Positions 9,232 to 17,898 of a stretch of DNA of 64,000 bases are shown here, in pieces. The DNA is from Actinoplanes sp. L3-i22. GTDB taxonomy: Bacteria; Actinomycetota; Actinomycetes; Mycobacteriales; Micromonosporaceae. The notes under the pieces are model-generated. The model was not told where the DNA came from and made no database searches. It worked only from the letters and a program-made list of their open reading frames with translations. Made by a program: the position numbers and the translations under genes. The stretch is taken from the NCBI RefSeq assembly GCF_019704555.1, contig NZ_AP024745.1, forward strand, positions 2,352,001 through 2,416,000, given 5' to 3'. Positions within the stretch are counted from its first letter, which is position 1; each line of letters starts with the position of its first letter.

Positions 9232-9388
9232 AGGTGCGGCCAGCACAGGGAATGCGGTTTCCTGTCTGACCTTTCCGGCGCTCGGGGCCGCCTCGGCGGG
9301 CCGCCAAATCCTACCCGTCCGATAATATTTACATGATTCGAACACGCCATTCGGCCGATCGCCGCCGCGCATCGTCAATGGTGGATGC

Positions 9389-10852
9389 ATGCGTAAATTA
9401 CCGGCCGCCCTGGCCGCCGCAGCTCTCGTCGCGACCGTCGGTCTCGTCGCCTCCGCCGGCGCGCCGCCGGCCCCCGCGCGGGCTGCCGCCACCCCACCGA
9501 ACATCGTCTTCGTCCTGGTCGACGACCTGGCGTGGAACCTGGTCCAGCACATGCCGAACGTGCGGCGGCTGCAGACCGACGGCACGACGTTCACCAACTA
9601 CACCGTCACCGACTCGCTGTGCTGCCCGTCCCGCTCGTCGATCTTCACCGGGAAGTTCCCGCACGACACCGGCGTCTTCACCAACGAGAGCCCGGACGGC
9701 GGCTTCGCGGTCTTCCACAACCGGGGCAACGAGTCGCAGACCTTCGCCACCGCCCTGCAGGCCCAGGGGTACCGCACCGCGTTCCTCGGCAAGTACCTCA
9801 ACGGGTACCTCCCCAAGGACCTCTACACGCCGCCGGGCTGGACCGAGTGGTACGGCGCGGGCAACGCCTACGGCGAGTACAACTACAACCTGAACGAGAA
9901 CGGCACGCTGGTGCACTACGGCACCACCGACGCGGACTACCTCACCGACGTGGTGAGCGCCAAGGGCCAGTCGTTCATCGAGCGCTCGGCCGCGGCCCAC
10001 CAGCCGTTCCTGATGGAGATCGCCACGTTCGCGCCGCACGGCCCGTTCACCCCGGCCCGGCAGGACCTCGACAAGTTCCCCGGCCTGACCGCTCCGCGGA
10101 CCCCCGCCTGGGACACCCTGCCGGCGGACGCGCCGACCTGGCTGGCCGGCAACGGTCCGCTCACCGCCGCCGAGATCCAGAAGATCAACACTGACTATCG
10201 GAAGCGGGCGCAGGCCGTGCAGGCGGTCGACCGGATGATCGCCGGCCTGCGTCAGCAACTCGCCGACTCCGGGGTCGCCGACAACACGTACGTGGTCTTC
10301 AGCTCCGACAACGGCTTCCACATGGGCGACCATCGCCTGGTCGAGGGCAAGCAGACGGCGTACGACCACGACGTGGTGGTGCCCCTGGTGGTCGCCGGCC
10401 CGGACGTGCCCGGTGGCGTCAGCCGCCCGCAGATCGTGCAGAACATCGACCTGGCCCCGACGTTCCAGCGCATCGGCGGCGCCGCGGTCGCCGACGACGT
10501 CGACGGTCGCTCGCTGCTGACCCTGGTCACCGGCGGGACGACCGCCCCGTGGCGCACCGGGTCACTCATCGAGCACCACGGGCCGGGCGCCAGCCCCGAC
10601 GACCCCGACGTCCAGGACGCCCGCAACGGCATGCCGACCACGTACGAGGCGCTGCGCACCGAGACGTACACCTATGTGGAATACGACAACGGCGAGCGCG
10701 AATACTACGACCGGACGGCGGACCCGGATCAGCTGCGGAACACGTACGCCGGCCTCTCGGCAGCCCGCAAGACGGCGCTGCACGCGGACGTCGCCGCCCT
10801 GACGAACTGCCACACGGGCACCACCTGCTGGACCGCCGGCCACGTCGGCTGA
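9389..10852 (+). CDS. Secreted type I sulfatase
   Basis: A 487-residue exported sulfatase. The signal peptide covers about residues 1-33. The formylglycine motif is intact: C78 in CCPSR fits C-x-P-S-R, so maturation by a formylglycine-generating enzyme is expected. Metal ligands are visible at DD (LVDDLAW) and SSDNGF. The SDNGFHMGDHRLVEGK region resembles N-acetylglucosamine-6-sulfatase-like members. Substrate is unknown; a sulfated polysaccharide is plausible beside the lyase operon. Start choice: ATG with GGTGGA 4 bp upstream. No maturase gene is in the window. Confidence 0.9.
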   Translation: MRKLPAALAAAALVATVGLVASAGAPPAPARAAATPPNIVFVLVDDLAWNLVQHMPNVRRLQTDGTTFTNYTVTDSLCCPSRSSIFTGKFPHDTGVFTNESPDGGFAVFHNRGNESQTFATALQAQGYRTAFLGKYLNGYLPKDLYTPPGWTEWYGAGNAYGEYNYNLNENGTLVHYGTTDADYLTDVVSAKGQSFIERSAAAHQPFLMEIATFAPHGPFTPARQDLDKFPGLTAPRTPAWDTLPADAPTWLAGNGPLTAAEIQKINTDYRKRAQAVQAVDRMIAGLRQQLADSGVADNTYVVFSSDNGFHMGDHRLVEGKQTAYDHDVVVPLVVAGPDVPGGVSRPQIVQNIDLAPTFQRIGGAAVADDVDGRSLLTLVTGGTTAPWRTGSLIEHHGPGASPDDPDVQDARNGMPTTYEALRTETYTYVEYDNGEREYYDRTADPDQLRNTYAGLSAARKTALHADVAALTNCHTGTTCWTAGHVG

Positions 10853-10861
10853 CACCGGCGG

Positions 10862-10894
10862 TTTCAGCGCCGCATCAGAGCCGTTTCAGACCAC
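10862..10894 (+). promoter_or_regulatory. Three 11-bp direct repeats (SARP/PHO-box-like site)
   Basis: TTTCAGCGCCG, CATCAGAGCCG and TTTCAGACCAC follow one another with exact 11-bp period, 62 bp before the start of the Ig-repeat gene. SARP regulators and PhoP both bind 11-bp-spaced direct repeats. Almost the same element stands at 25831-25863. Confidence 0.6.
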
Positions 10895-10955
10895 CCGGGC
10901 ACCCTGCGAGGGCTTCACCATCAAAAGTCGACGCGGAGAACGGGAAAGGTTTCCC

Positions 10956-12299
10956 ATGAAATGGCGAAAAGTGCTGGCCGGACTGGCGAGCGTGGTGACC
11001 GCCGCGCTCGTGGTCCAGACGATGACGGCCGGCCCGGCGCTGGCGGACAAGGACGGGTCGTCGACGTCGCTGAGCCTGCAGAGCGGCACCGCGTTCGCCG
11101 GGGCCCTGGACCGGGACGTGATGACGGTCGGCGTCTCGGCCGGCAACCCCAGCGGCACCTTCGGGGTCAGCGGCGGCGGGAAGTCGCTGTGCTTCGGCTT
11201 CATCAGCGGCTCGGCGACCTGCACGATGCCGGCCCGGGCCCTGGCGCCCGGCACCTACTCGCTCACCGCCGTCTACGACGGGAACGAGGACACGTTCCCG
11301 TCCGCCTCCGGTGCGGTGCCGCTCACCGTGGTGCTGCAGCCGAGCACCACGAGCATCCAGATCCTGGACCCCTTCGGATCCACGGTGCCCGGTGATCCCC
11401 GGCTGGTCCTCGGCCAGGAACAGGGCTACTCCATCAACGCCGGCGTCCGCGGCAACGTGGCGGGCACGCCGACCGGGTCGATGACCGTCACGGCCGCCAC
11501 CGCCTCGGGAACGTTCACCCTGTGCAGCGGCACGCTGAACAGCTTCGGGGATCTCGCCGCGTGCTCCCTGGGGGCGAGCACGCTGCCGGCCGGCACCAAC
11601 CAGATCACCGCGACCTACTTCAGCGACGGCGTCTACGCCGGCTCCGTCACGAGCCGGCCGATCACCGTGTTGCCGGTGCAGTCGACGACGACCACGCTGA
11701 CGCTGTCGAGCCCGTCGGTGCCGTTCGCGAGCGAGCAGGACGAGGTCCTCACCGTCCGGGTCACGAACGCCGGCGGCGGCACGCCGACCGGGACCGTCAC
11801 GATCAAGACCGGGTCGACGACGATCTGCACGTTCGGCCTGAGCGGGGGCACCGGCCACTGCAGCCCGACCGCCAGCCAGCTGCGGCCGGGTAGCTATCCG
11901 CTGACCGCCACCTACAACGGCGACGCCACCGACACACCGTCCGCGGACAGCTCGAAGACCCTGGTCGTGGCGAAGGAGCCGACCACCACGATCCTGACCG
12001 CGTCGGCGGACGTCCTCGCGTTCGGCAACGAGGACGCCGAGTTCTTCACCGTCCAAGTCATCCCGGCGGTGAGCGGGATCCCGACCGGGAACGTCACCAT
12101 CAAGAACGGCGCGGTGGCGCTGTGCACGATCCTGCTGGCCAACACCGACGGCTGCTTCCTGAAACCGACCCAGCTGAAGCTGGGCTCCTACCAGGTCACC
12201 GCCACCTACAACGGCGACAGTACGTTCGCCGGCTCCACCTCGGCGCCACAGCCGATCACCGTGGTCGAGTCCCTGATCCGCAAGAACGCGGCCCGGTAA
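10956..12299 (+). CDS. Secreted protein of four bacterial Ig-like repeats
   Basis: A 447-residue exported protein. Residues 1-33 are a signal peptide ending GPALA. The rest consists of about four Big_3-type Ig-like repeats of 95-105 residues, each closing with a copy of the pattern Y.LTA.Y.GD....S........L.V (for example SYPLTATYNGDATDTPSAD and SYQVTATYNGDSTFAGSTS). Each repeat holds paired cysteines that could form one disulfide. There is no sortase signal or transmembrane anchor, so it is probably released or held by the wall. A structural or adhesive role is inference. It has its own upstream direct repeats and downstream terminator, so it is a single-gene unit. Confidence 0.8.
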   Translation: MKWRKVLAGLASVVTAALVVQTMTAGPALADKDGSSTSLSLQSGTAFAGALDRDVMTVGVSAGNPSGTFGVSGGGKSLCFGFISGSATCTMPARALAPGTYSLTAVYDGNEDTFPSASGAVPLTVVLQPSTTSIQILDPFGSTVPGDPRLVLGQEQGYSINAGVRGNVAGTPTGSMTVTAATASGTFTLCSGTLNSFGDLAACSLGASTLPAGTNQITATYFSDGVYAGSVTSRPITVLPVQSTTTTLTLSSPSVPFASEQDEVLTVRVTNAGGGTPTGTVTIKTGSTTICTFGLSGGTGHCSPTASQLRPGSYPLTATYNGDATDTPSADSSKTLVVAKEPTTTILTASADVLAFGNEDAEFFTVQVIPAVSGIPTGNVTIKNGAVALCTILLANTDGCFLKPTQLKLGSYQVTATYNGDSTFAGSTSAPQPITVVESLIRKNAAR

Positions 12300-12312
12300 C
12301 ACCGACCCACAA

Positions 12313-12346
12313 GCTCAGCCCCGGGCCCTGCCACCCGGGGCTGAGC
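12313..12346 (+). terminator. Strong hairpin terminator
   Basis: GCTCAGCCCCGGG and CCCGGGGCTGAGC form a perfect 13-bp stem with an 8-nt loop, 13 bp after the stop of the Ig-repeat gene. It lacks a T-tract. Confidence 0.75.
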
Positions 12347-12408
12347 CGGTTGACAGCCACGCCGGCGGTCGCGGCGCCGACTCCCGTTCAGGTCGTGTGC
12401 CGCCCCGA

Positions 12409-13356
12409 TCAGGCTTGCGCGGGATCGGCGATGACCACGAACGTCGGCGGCCGGCCCGGATCGTTGCGTGCTCGCGGGGTGCCGGGCGGAAGAGCCGGAG
12501 CCAACGCCCGGAACACCCGCTCCGCGGCGGTCATCTCGTAGTCGCGGAAATCCTTCGTGGCCAGCAGCCAGAACCCACCCTCGGTCAGCGGCTCCACCTG
12601 CTCGAACGCGCCGGTGGCGAGCAGCGCGGGGCGGCCGCCGAGCCGATCACCCACCTCTTGCGCCACGATCGTCAGCCAGGAGTAGCCCCGGAGCCGTTCC
12701 CGGGTCCGTAGTATCGACTGCTTCGGATCCCGGTTCTCCCGTCCCGACCAGCGCTCCAGCGCTGTCCGGCCCTTGTCCCGCCAGTAGTCCACCTGGCCGA
12801 AGCCCGGGTTGAGCCGGTCGGCGGCCTGCCGGATCGCGGCGAGCCACCGCTGCTGCTCGGCGGGACCCGAATCCGGGTCGGTGAACCGGTCAGCCGGCAC
12901 GTCCGCGTCCAGGACCAGCCAGCCGGGCGGCTCGCCGTCGAGGATGAGGGCTGCCTGTCGCATCGGCCAGGCGCCGGCGGACAGGATCCGGTCACCGAGG
13001 AAGCCGTCCTCGTCGAACCGGCCGATCCGCACCGTGACCTTCCAGTTCGGAAGATCGGTCAGCTCGGCCCGGAGCCATTCCCAACCCGCATCGCTGAGAT
13101 GACGCCACTCGCTGCCCGGGTAGCCCCCGTCGATCGAGCGTGCGACCTCGATGAGGCCGTACAACTCACCGGGTTCGCCCTGCGGATCCGCCGAGGAGGG
13201 GTCGAGGCCGGTGACCGCCGGCAGGCCGGCGAGTTTCGCCCGCTCGGCCGGCGCCAGCGCCTGAGTCAGCGTGTCGAACCAGACGTACGCGGCCTCACCG
13301 AGCGGTCCTCGGCCGGTGTCGACGTTCAGCTGGATATCGAGCGTGAAATATCCCAT
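12409..13356 (-). CDS. Uncharacterised cytoplasmic protein (315 aa)
   Basis: I do not recognise the family. The protein is acidic, soluble, without signal peptide or membrane segment, starting MGYFTLDIQLNVDTG. It is rich in Trp and has a middle part (VLDADVPADRFTDPDSGPA) followed by a helical segment with WRDKGRTALERW. The C-terminal half (WLTIVAQEVGDRLGGRP ... GGFWLLATKDFRDY) has the look of immunity-type or DUF proteins often found singly in actinobacteria, but nothing beside it is a toxin. The flanking intergenic stretches are short and it appears monocistronic. Confidence 0.75.
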   Translation of the reverse strand: MGYFTLDIQLNVDTGRGPLGEAAYVWFDTLTQALAPAERAKLAGLPAVTGLDPSSADPQGEPGELYGLIEVARSIDGGYPGSEWRHLSDAGWEWLRAELTDLPNWKVTVRIGRFDEDGFLGDRILSAGAWPMRQAALILDGEPPGWLVLDADVPADRFTDPDSGPAEQQRWLAAIRQAADRLNPGFGQVDYWRDKGRTALERWSGRENRDPKQSILRTRERLRGYSWLTIVAQEVGDRLGGRPALLATGAFEQVEPLTEGGFWLLATKDFRDYEMTAAERVFRALAPALPPGTPRARNDPGRPPTFVVIADPAQA

Positions 13357-13397
13357 CGGCGGAACCCTACTGCTGGGCGGGGGCCTCCTGGAGAGGG

Positions 13398-14186
13398 TCA
13401 GAGGGTGGTGATCAGGCCGCCGTCGATGGTGAAGTCGGCTCCGGTGATGTTGGCGGCGCGGGCGCCGGCCAGGAACGTCACCAGGTCGGCGACCTCTTCG
13501 GGGCGGGTGAAGCGGCCGGTGATCGAACCACCCGCCACCTGCTCGGCGATGGCGGCCGGGTCACCGCCGGTGGCGCCGGCCACGGTCGCGGCGACCCCGC
13601 CGGCGCCCAGCCACAGGTCGGTCGCGACCGGGCCGGGACTGACCGTGTTGACCCGGACGCCGGCCGGGCCCACCTCTTTGGACAGCGACTTGCTGAAGCT
13701 CGCCAGCGCCGCCTTGGCCGCGCTGTAGTCGATCACCAGGGGGTCGGGCAGGGCCGCGTTGACCGAGCCGACGGTGACGATGCTGCCCGCGCCGGCCGTG
13801 AGCAGATGGGGCAGCGCGGCGCGCGTCATCCGTACGGCGGAAAAGAAGTTGATCTGGAAGGTCTTTTCCCAGTCGTCGTCGGTGACCGACCGGAATCCGG
13901 CGACCCGTGGCCGGACCGCGCCGACGTTGTTGACCAGCACGTCCAGGCGCCCGAAGGCCGACAGCGCGGCCTCGACGACCGCGGCCGGCGCCTGCGGATC
14001 GGCCAGATCGAGGGCGACCGTGCGCACCCGGCCGGCCGCTTCCAGCTCGTTGAGCTCGGGCGATCCGCTCCTCGAGACCGCCGTCACCGACGCCCCCTCG
14101 GCGACCAGGGCGCGCGTGACGGCCAGCCCGATGCCCCGGCTCGCTCCGGTGACGATGACGCTCTTTCCCGACAATTCAAGATCCAT
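13398..14186 (-). CDS. Short-chain dehydrogenase/reductase
   Basis: A 262-residue classical SDR. The cofactor motif TGASRGIG is near residue 14, NNVG near 89, and the catalytic Y-x-x-x-K is in DYSAAKAALASFSKS. The C-terminal FTIDGGLITTL is typical. R/S residues after the second beta strand (SRSG) suggest NADP(H) preference. It is downstream of an alpha/beta hydrolase gene by 51 bp on the same strand, and the pair is divergent from a LuxR-type regulator. Such SDR/hydrolase pairs are common targets of the adjacent regulator; the substrate is not evident. Confidence 0.88.
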   Translation of the reverse strand: MDLELSGKSVIVTGASRGIGLAVTRALVAEGASVTAVSRSGSPELNELEAAGRVRTVALDLADPQAPAAVVEAALSAFGRLDVLVNNVGAVRPRVAGFRSVTDDDWEKTFQINFFSAVRMTRAALPHLLTAGAGSIVTVGSVNAALPDPLVIDYSAAKAALASFSKSLSKEVGPAGVRVNTVSPGPVATDLWLGAGGVAATVAGATGGDPAAIAEQVAGGSITGRFTRPEEVADLVTFLAGARAANITGADFTIDGGLITTL

Positions 14187-14237
14187 GACAAAAACCTTCC
14201 TTCGCGTACGGATTCAGAGGCCGGACAAACTCAGAAT

Positions 14238-15038
14238 TCAGAGGCCCTGGCGGCGCAGCCAGGCGAGCGTGGTGTCGGCGACGTCGGTCCAGCCGTTGTC
14301 GATGGTCAGTGAGTGGCCGCGGTCGGGGAATTCGGTGATGTCGGTGACGGCGTCGGAGTGCCGGTACTGCTTGAGGGTGGCGCGGACGACGGCTTCGGGG
14401 ACGGTGTGGTCCTTGCCGCCGGTCATCAGCAGCAGCGGTCCGCGGTTCTGGTTGGCGGTGTCGACCTTGGCGGGTGAATGCGGGCTGAAGTTCGCGGCGG
14501 CGGCTTCGAACAGCGGCTTGCCGGGTGCGGGGATGGTCCACTGCTCGAAGAGGGCGTCGGATTCCTCGGCGGGGATGGCGTTGCCGAAGGCGTAGCGGAA
14601 TTGCTCGGCGGTCAGGGAGACGGCCCGGTGTTTGTTGGCCGGGTTCTTGAACACCGGCAGGGTGGCCCGCAGCGCGGACAGCGGTAGCGGCAGCACCCCC
14701 TTGATCTGTGCGGCGTCGATGGCGACGGCGGCGCGGCCCAGGTCTTGTCCGAGTAGTTTCTGCGCGATCATGCCGCCGAAGGAGTGGCCGATCAGGATCG
14801 GTGCGGTGTCCATGCCGCGGATGATTCCGGCGTAGTGCTCGACGACGTCGTCGATGCCGTGGTCGGCGATGCTCTCGGGGTTCTCGCGGGCCTCGGTGAC
14901 GGTGTCCGGGTCGCCGGGCCAGCCGGGGGCGATCGGGGCGTAGCCCTCGGCGGTGAACTTCTCGATCCAGGTGTTCCAGGAGGTCGCGTGGAGCCAGAGG
15001 CCGTGGATGAAGATGATCGGGGTCTGCGTCGTCGTCAT
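14238..15038 (-). CDS. Alpha/beta hydrolase
   Basis: A 266-residue hydrolase. The nucleophile elbow is GHSFGG, with an oxyanion HGLW motif near the N-terminus (IIFIHGLWLHATSW), an acid in GGKDHTVP and the catalytic His in DRGHSL. The start taken is the ATG before TTTQTPIIF; longer readings would run into the intergenic region upstream of the LuxR gene. Its 3' end and the next gap contain an 11-bp direct duplication (ATTCAGAGGCC, at 14211 and 14234) that includes the stop codon. Function beyond general esterase/epoxide-hydrolase-like activity is open. Confidence 0.88.
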   Translation of the reverse strand: MTTTQTPIIFIHGLWLHATSWNTWIEKFTAEGYAPIAPGWPGDPDTVTEARENPESIADHGIDDVVEHYAGIIRGMDTAPILIGHSFGGMIAQKLLGQDLGRAAVAIDAAQIKGVLPLPLSALRATLPVFKNPANKHRAVSLTAEQFRYAFGNAIPAEESDALFEQWTIPAPGKPLFEAAAANFSPHSPAKVDTANQNRGPLLLMTGGKDHTVPEAVVRATLKQYRHSDAVTDITEFPDRGHSLTIDNGWTDVADTTLAWLRRQGL

Positions 15039-15135
15039 GCGATAAGCACACCAGTCAGACCCCCATCCCCGAATCATGGAAACCCCCCAGTCCCACCGGG
15101 AGGGGACCCCAGGGCCGGGGTGATCTACTTGGGGG

Positions 15136-17865
15136 GTGCGATCGGTTCCGTTCATCGGGCGCCGCGACGAGCGGCGCGTCCTGCAAGATCTGCTGGACGG
15201 TGTCCGGGACGGGCGCAGCGGCACCCTGGTGCTCTCCGGTGAACCCGGGACCGGCAAGACCAGCCTGCTCGACCGGGTCGCCGCCAGTGACCCGGACCTC
15301 CGGGTGGTCCGGATCTTCGGGGTCGAGTCGGAGATGGTGCTCGGCTTCGCGGCCCTGCATCGCCTGCTGCGCCCCTGGCTGACCGGGATCGACGCGCTCC
15401 CCGCCCCGCAGCGCGACGCGTTGCGTACCGCGTTCGGTGGCCTGGCCGGCGGCGCCCCGGCCGACCGCTACCTGGCCGGCATGGCGGTGCTCACCCTGCT
15501 CGCCGACGCGGCCGTGGCGCAGCCGCTGCTCTGCGTCGTCGACGACGCGCACTGGCTGGACCGGGCCTCGGCCGAGGTCTTGGCGTTCGTCGCGCGCCGC
15601 CTGCACGCCGAGACCATCGGGCTGGTGTTCGCCACCCGCCCGCAGGGCGACACCCGCCGGCCGGGACTCGGTGTTCTCGACGGGCTGCCCACCCTGACCG
15701 TGCCGGGCCTGTCCAGCGACGACGCCGGGAACCTGCTGACGGCCAGCATCACCGGCCGCCTCGACGGCGCGGTCGCCGCCAAGCTCGTCGACGGCACCGG
15801 CGGCAACCCCCTGGCCCTGGTCGAGCTGGCCGGCTCGCTGAGCGCGGAACAGCTGACCGGCACCGCCCCGCTGCCGCAGTCCCTGCCGGTCGGCACGCTG
15901 CTGGAGTCGCACTACCAGCGGCAGATCGAGCAGCTCCCGGCCGAGACCCGGGAACTGCTGCTGCTCGTCTCGGCCGCCCCGCCGGACGACGCCACCCTGC
16001 TCTGGCGGGCCGCCGCGCACCTGGGCGTCGCCGCCGACCGGGCCGATCCGGCCCTGGCCGCGGGCATCCTGACCGACTCGCTCGACTTCCGGCACCCGCT
16101 GATCCGCTCGGCCGTCTACCGGGGTGCCGGCGCGACCGACCGCCGGCGCGTGCACGCCGCCCTGGCCGCGGTCTCCGACCCGGTGCTCGACCTCGACCGG
16201 CACGCCTGGCACCGGGCGGAGGCGACGATCGGGCTCGACGAGGCGGTCGCCGCCGAGCTCGAGCGGGCCTCCGAGAGCGCGCGGACCCGCGGTGGCTACG
16301 CCGAGCAGGCCGCCTTCCTGTCCCGCGCGGCCGAGCTCTCCCCGGACCCGCGGGACCAGGCCGCGCGCCTGGTCGCCGCGGCCCGCGCCCACCTGGCGCT
16401 GGGTGAGCCGCGCGCCGCCCGCGCCCTGCTCGACCGGGCCGAACGCGGCCTGGCCGACCCGGTCCCGCGCGCGCTCGCCCGGCAGGCCCGGGCCACCGCC
16501 CAGATCTACTCCGGACGCTTCACCGACGTGCCCGCGATGCTGCTGGCGGCGGCCGAGTCGATCGCCGGTCAGGATGCCGGGCTGGCCCGCAAGATGATGT
16601 TCGAGGCGCTGCAGGCCATCGTGTTCAGCGACGACCGGGCCACCACGGTCACCCTGCGGGATCTGGCCCGGCAGGTGCTGGCGTCACCGGCGGCGCAGAC
16701 CCCGGCGCCGACCCACACCGACCTGTTCCTGACCGGCTTCGCCACCCGCACCGCCGTCGGCTACCGGGCCGCCGTGCCGCTGATGCGGGCCGCGCTGGCC
16801 GCGCTGAACACCGCGGAGAACCTCGCCGAGGAGTGCCTTCCGCTCGCGGTGATCAGCGCGTTCACCGCCGAGGACGTGTGGGACGACGAGGCCGGCCGGG
16901 CGGCGTGGCAGCGCCTCGAGGCCCACGACCGGGCCAACGGCGCCCTGGGGACCCTGCTGACCACGCTGATGGTCGGCGCCACCTGGGAGATGCGGGCCGG
17001 CCGGTTCGCGGCGGCCGCGGCCCGGCACGACGAACTGGCCGAGCTCAGCGACGTCCTGCGGCAGGCGCACCCGAGGATCCAGCAGGTGGAGCTGCTCGCC
17101 TGGAGCGGGCGGGAGGCCGAGGCCCGCGCGGCGGCGACCGCCGACGTCGGGTTCGACGACGTCATCAACAACTCGCTGGCCGTCCTGGAGATCGGTCTCG
17201 GCCGGTACGCCGAGGCGCTGACCGCCCTGCTGCCCTCGTTCGAGCGGGACATGCCCGGCGTCGCCAACCGCTCGCTGCACGACATCGTCGAGGCCGGCGT
17301 CCGCGGCGGGGACCACGAGGCGGCGAAGGCGGCGCTCGCCCGGATGCTGGAGCGCGTCCCGGTCAGCGCCACCCCGTGGGGACTGGGCCTGCTGGCCCGG
17401 TGCCGCGCGCTGCTGGCCGACGACGATGCGGCCGAGCCGCTCTACCGCGAGTCGGCCGACCAGCTGGCCAAGACCCAGATCAAGATCGAAGAAGCCAGGA
17501 CCCATTTGCTGTACGGCGAGTGGCTGCGCCGCGCCCGGCGCCGCGCCGACGCCCGGGTCGAGTTGCGTACGGCCTACGACATGTTCACGAAAATGGGCGC
17601 CACCGCCTTCGCGGAACGGGCCCGCACGGAGCTGACCGCCACCGGGGAGCGGCCGCAGGACCGCGAGGCGCCGGTCACCCACGGCCTGACCCCGCAGGAG
17701 AAACAGGTCGCGACGCTGGCCGCGGCCGGGGCCACGAACACCGAGATCGCGGCCCGGCTGTTCCTGAGCACCTCGACCGTCGAGTACCACCTCACCAAGA
17801 TCTTCCGGAAACTCGCCATCACGTCCCGCCGCAAACTGGCCGCGGCCCTGGGCGACGACGGGTGA
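15136..17865 (+). CDS. LAL-type LuxR family transcriptional regulator
   Basis: A 909-residue STAND regulator. Residues 5-250 are an AAA/NACHT-like ATPase with Walker A GEPGTGKT (35-42) and Walker B LLCVVDDAHW. The middle is a long array of helical TPR-like repeats. The C-terminal about 60 residues form a LuxR helix-turn-helix (LTPQEKQVATLAAAG ... STSTVEYHLTKIFRKL). The GTG start follows a G-rich RBS. It is divergent from the hydrolase/SDR pair, which it probably activates in response to a small-molecule ligand. Confidence 0.92.
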   Translation: MRSVPFIGRRDERRVLQDLLDGVRDGRSGTLVLSGEPGTGKTSLLDRVAASDPDLRVVRIFGVESEMVLGFAALHRLLRPWLTGIDALPAPQRDALRTAFGGLAGGAPADRYLAGMAVLTLLADAAVAQPLLCVVDDAHWLDRASAEVLAFVARRLHAETIGLVFATRPQGDTRRPGLGVLDGLPTLTVPGLSSDDAGNLLTASITGRLDGAVAAKLVDGTGGNPLALVELAGSLSAEQLTGTAPLPQSLPVGTLLESHYQRQIEQLPAETRELLLLVSAAPPDDATLLWRAAAHLGVAADRADPALAAGILTDSLDFRHPLIRSAVYRGAGATDRRRVHAALAAVSDPVLDLDRHAWHRAEATIGLDEAVAAELERASESARTRGGYAEQAAFLSRAAELSPDPRDQAARLVAAARAHLALGEPRAARALLDRAERGLADPVPRALARQARATAQIYSGRFTDVPAMLLAAAESIAGQDAGLARKMMFEALQAIVFSDDRATTVTLRDLARQVLASPAAQTPAPTHTDLFLTGFATRTAVGYRAAVPLMRAALAALNTAENLAEECLPLAVISAFTAEDVWDDEAGRAAWQRLEAHDRANGALGTLLTTLMVGATWEMRAGRFAAAAARHDELAELSDVLRQAHPRIQQVELLAWSGREAEARAAATADVGFDDVINNSLAVLEIGLGRYAEALTALLPSFERDMPGVANRSLHDIVEAGVRGGDHEAAKAALARMLERVPVSATPWGLGLLARCRALLADDDAAEPLYRESADQLAKTQIKIEEARTHLLYGEWLRRARRRADARVELRTAYDMFTKMGATAFAERARTELTATGERPQDREAPVTHGLTPQEKQVATLAAAGATNTEIAARLFLSTSTVEYHLTKIFRKLAITSRRKLAAALGDDG

Positions 17866-17888
17866 GCCCGGAGCCGGAAGCCCCGGGC
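17866..17888. terminator. Weak hairpin between convergent genes
   Basis: GCCCGG and CCGGGC, extended by GC/GC across one mismatch, give an 8-bp stem with loop CGGAA, between the stops of the LuxR gene and the double-GH43 gene. Confidence 0.4.
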
Positions 17889-17898
17889 CCACCCGCGG

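Noticed and set aside
9116..9307. Small minus-strand frame in the sulfatase/ABC intergenic region
   Set aside because: No RBS, no family resemblance, Arg-rich composition, and it overlaps the operator and inverted repeat.
14211..14244. Possible attachment site from the 11-bp duplicate ATTCAGAGGCC
   Set aside because: Too short, no integrase or tRNA nearby; more likely a small duplication at the end of the hydrolase gene.
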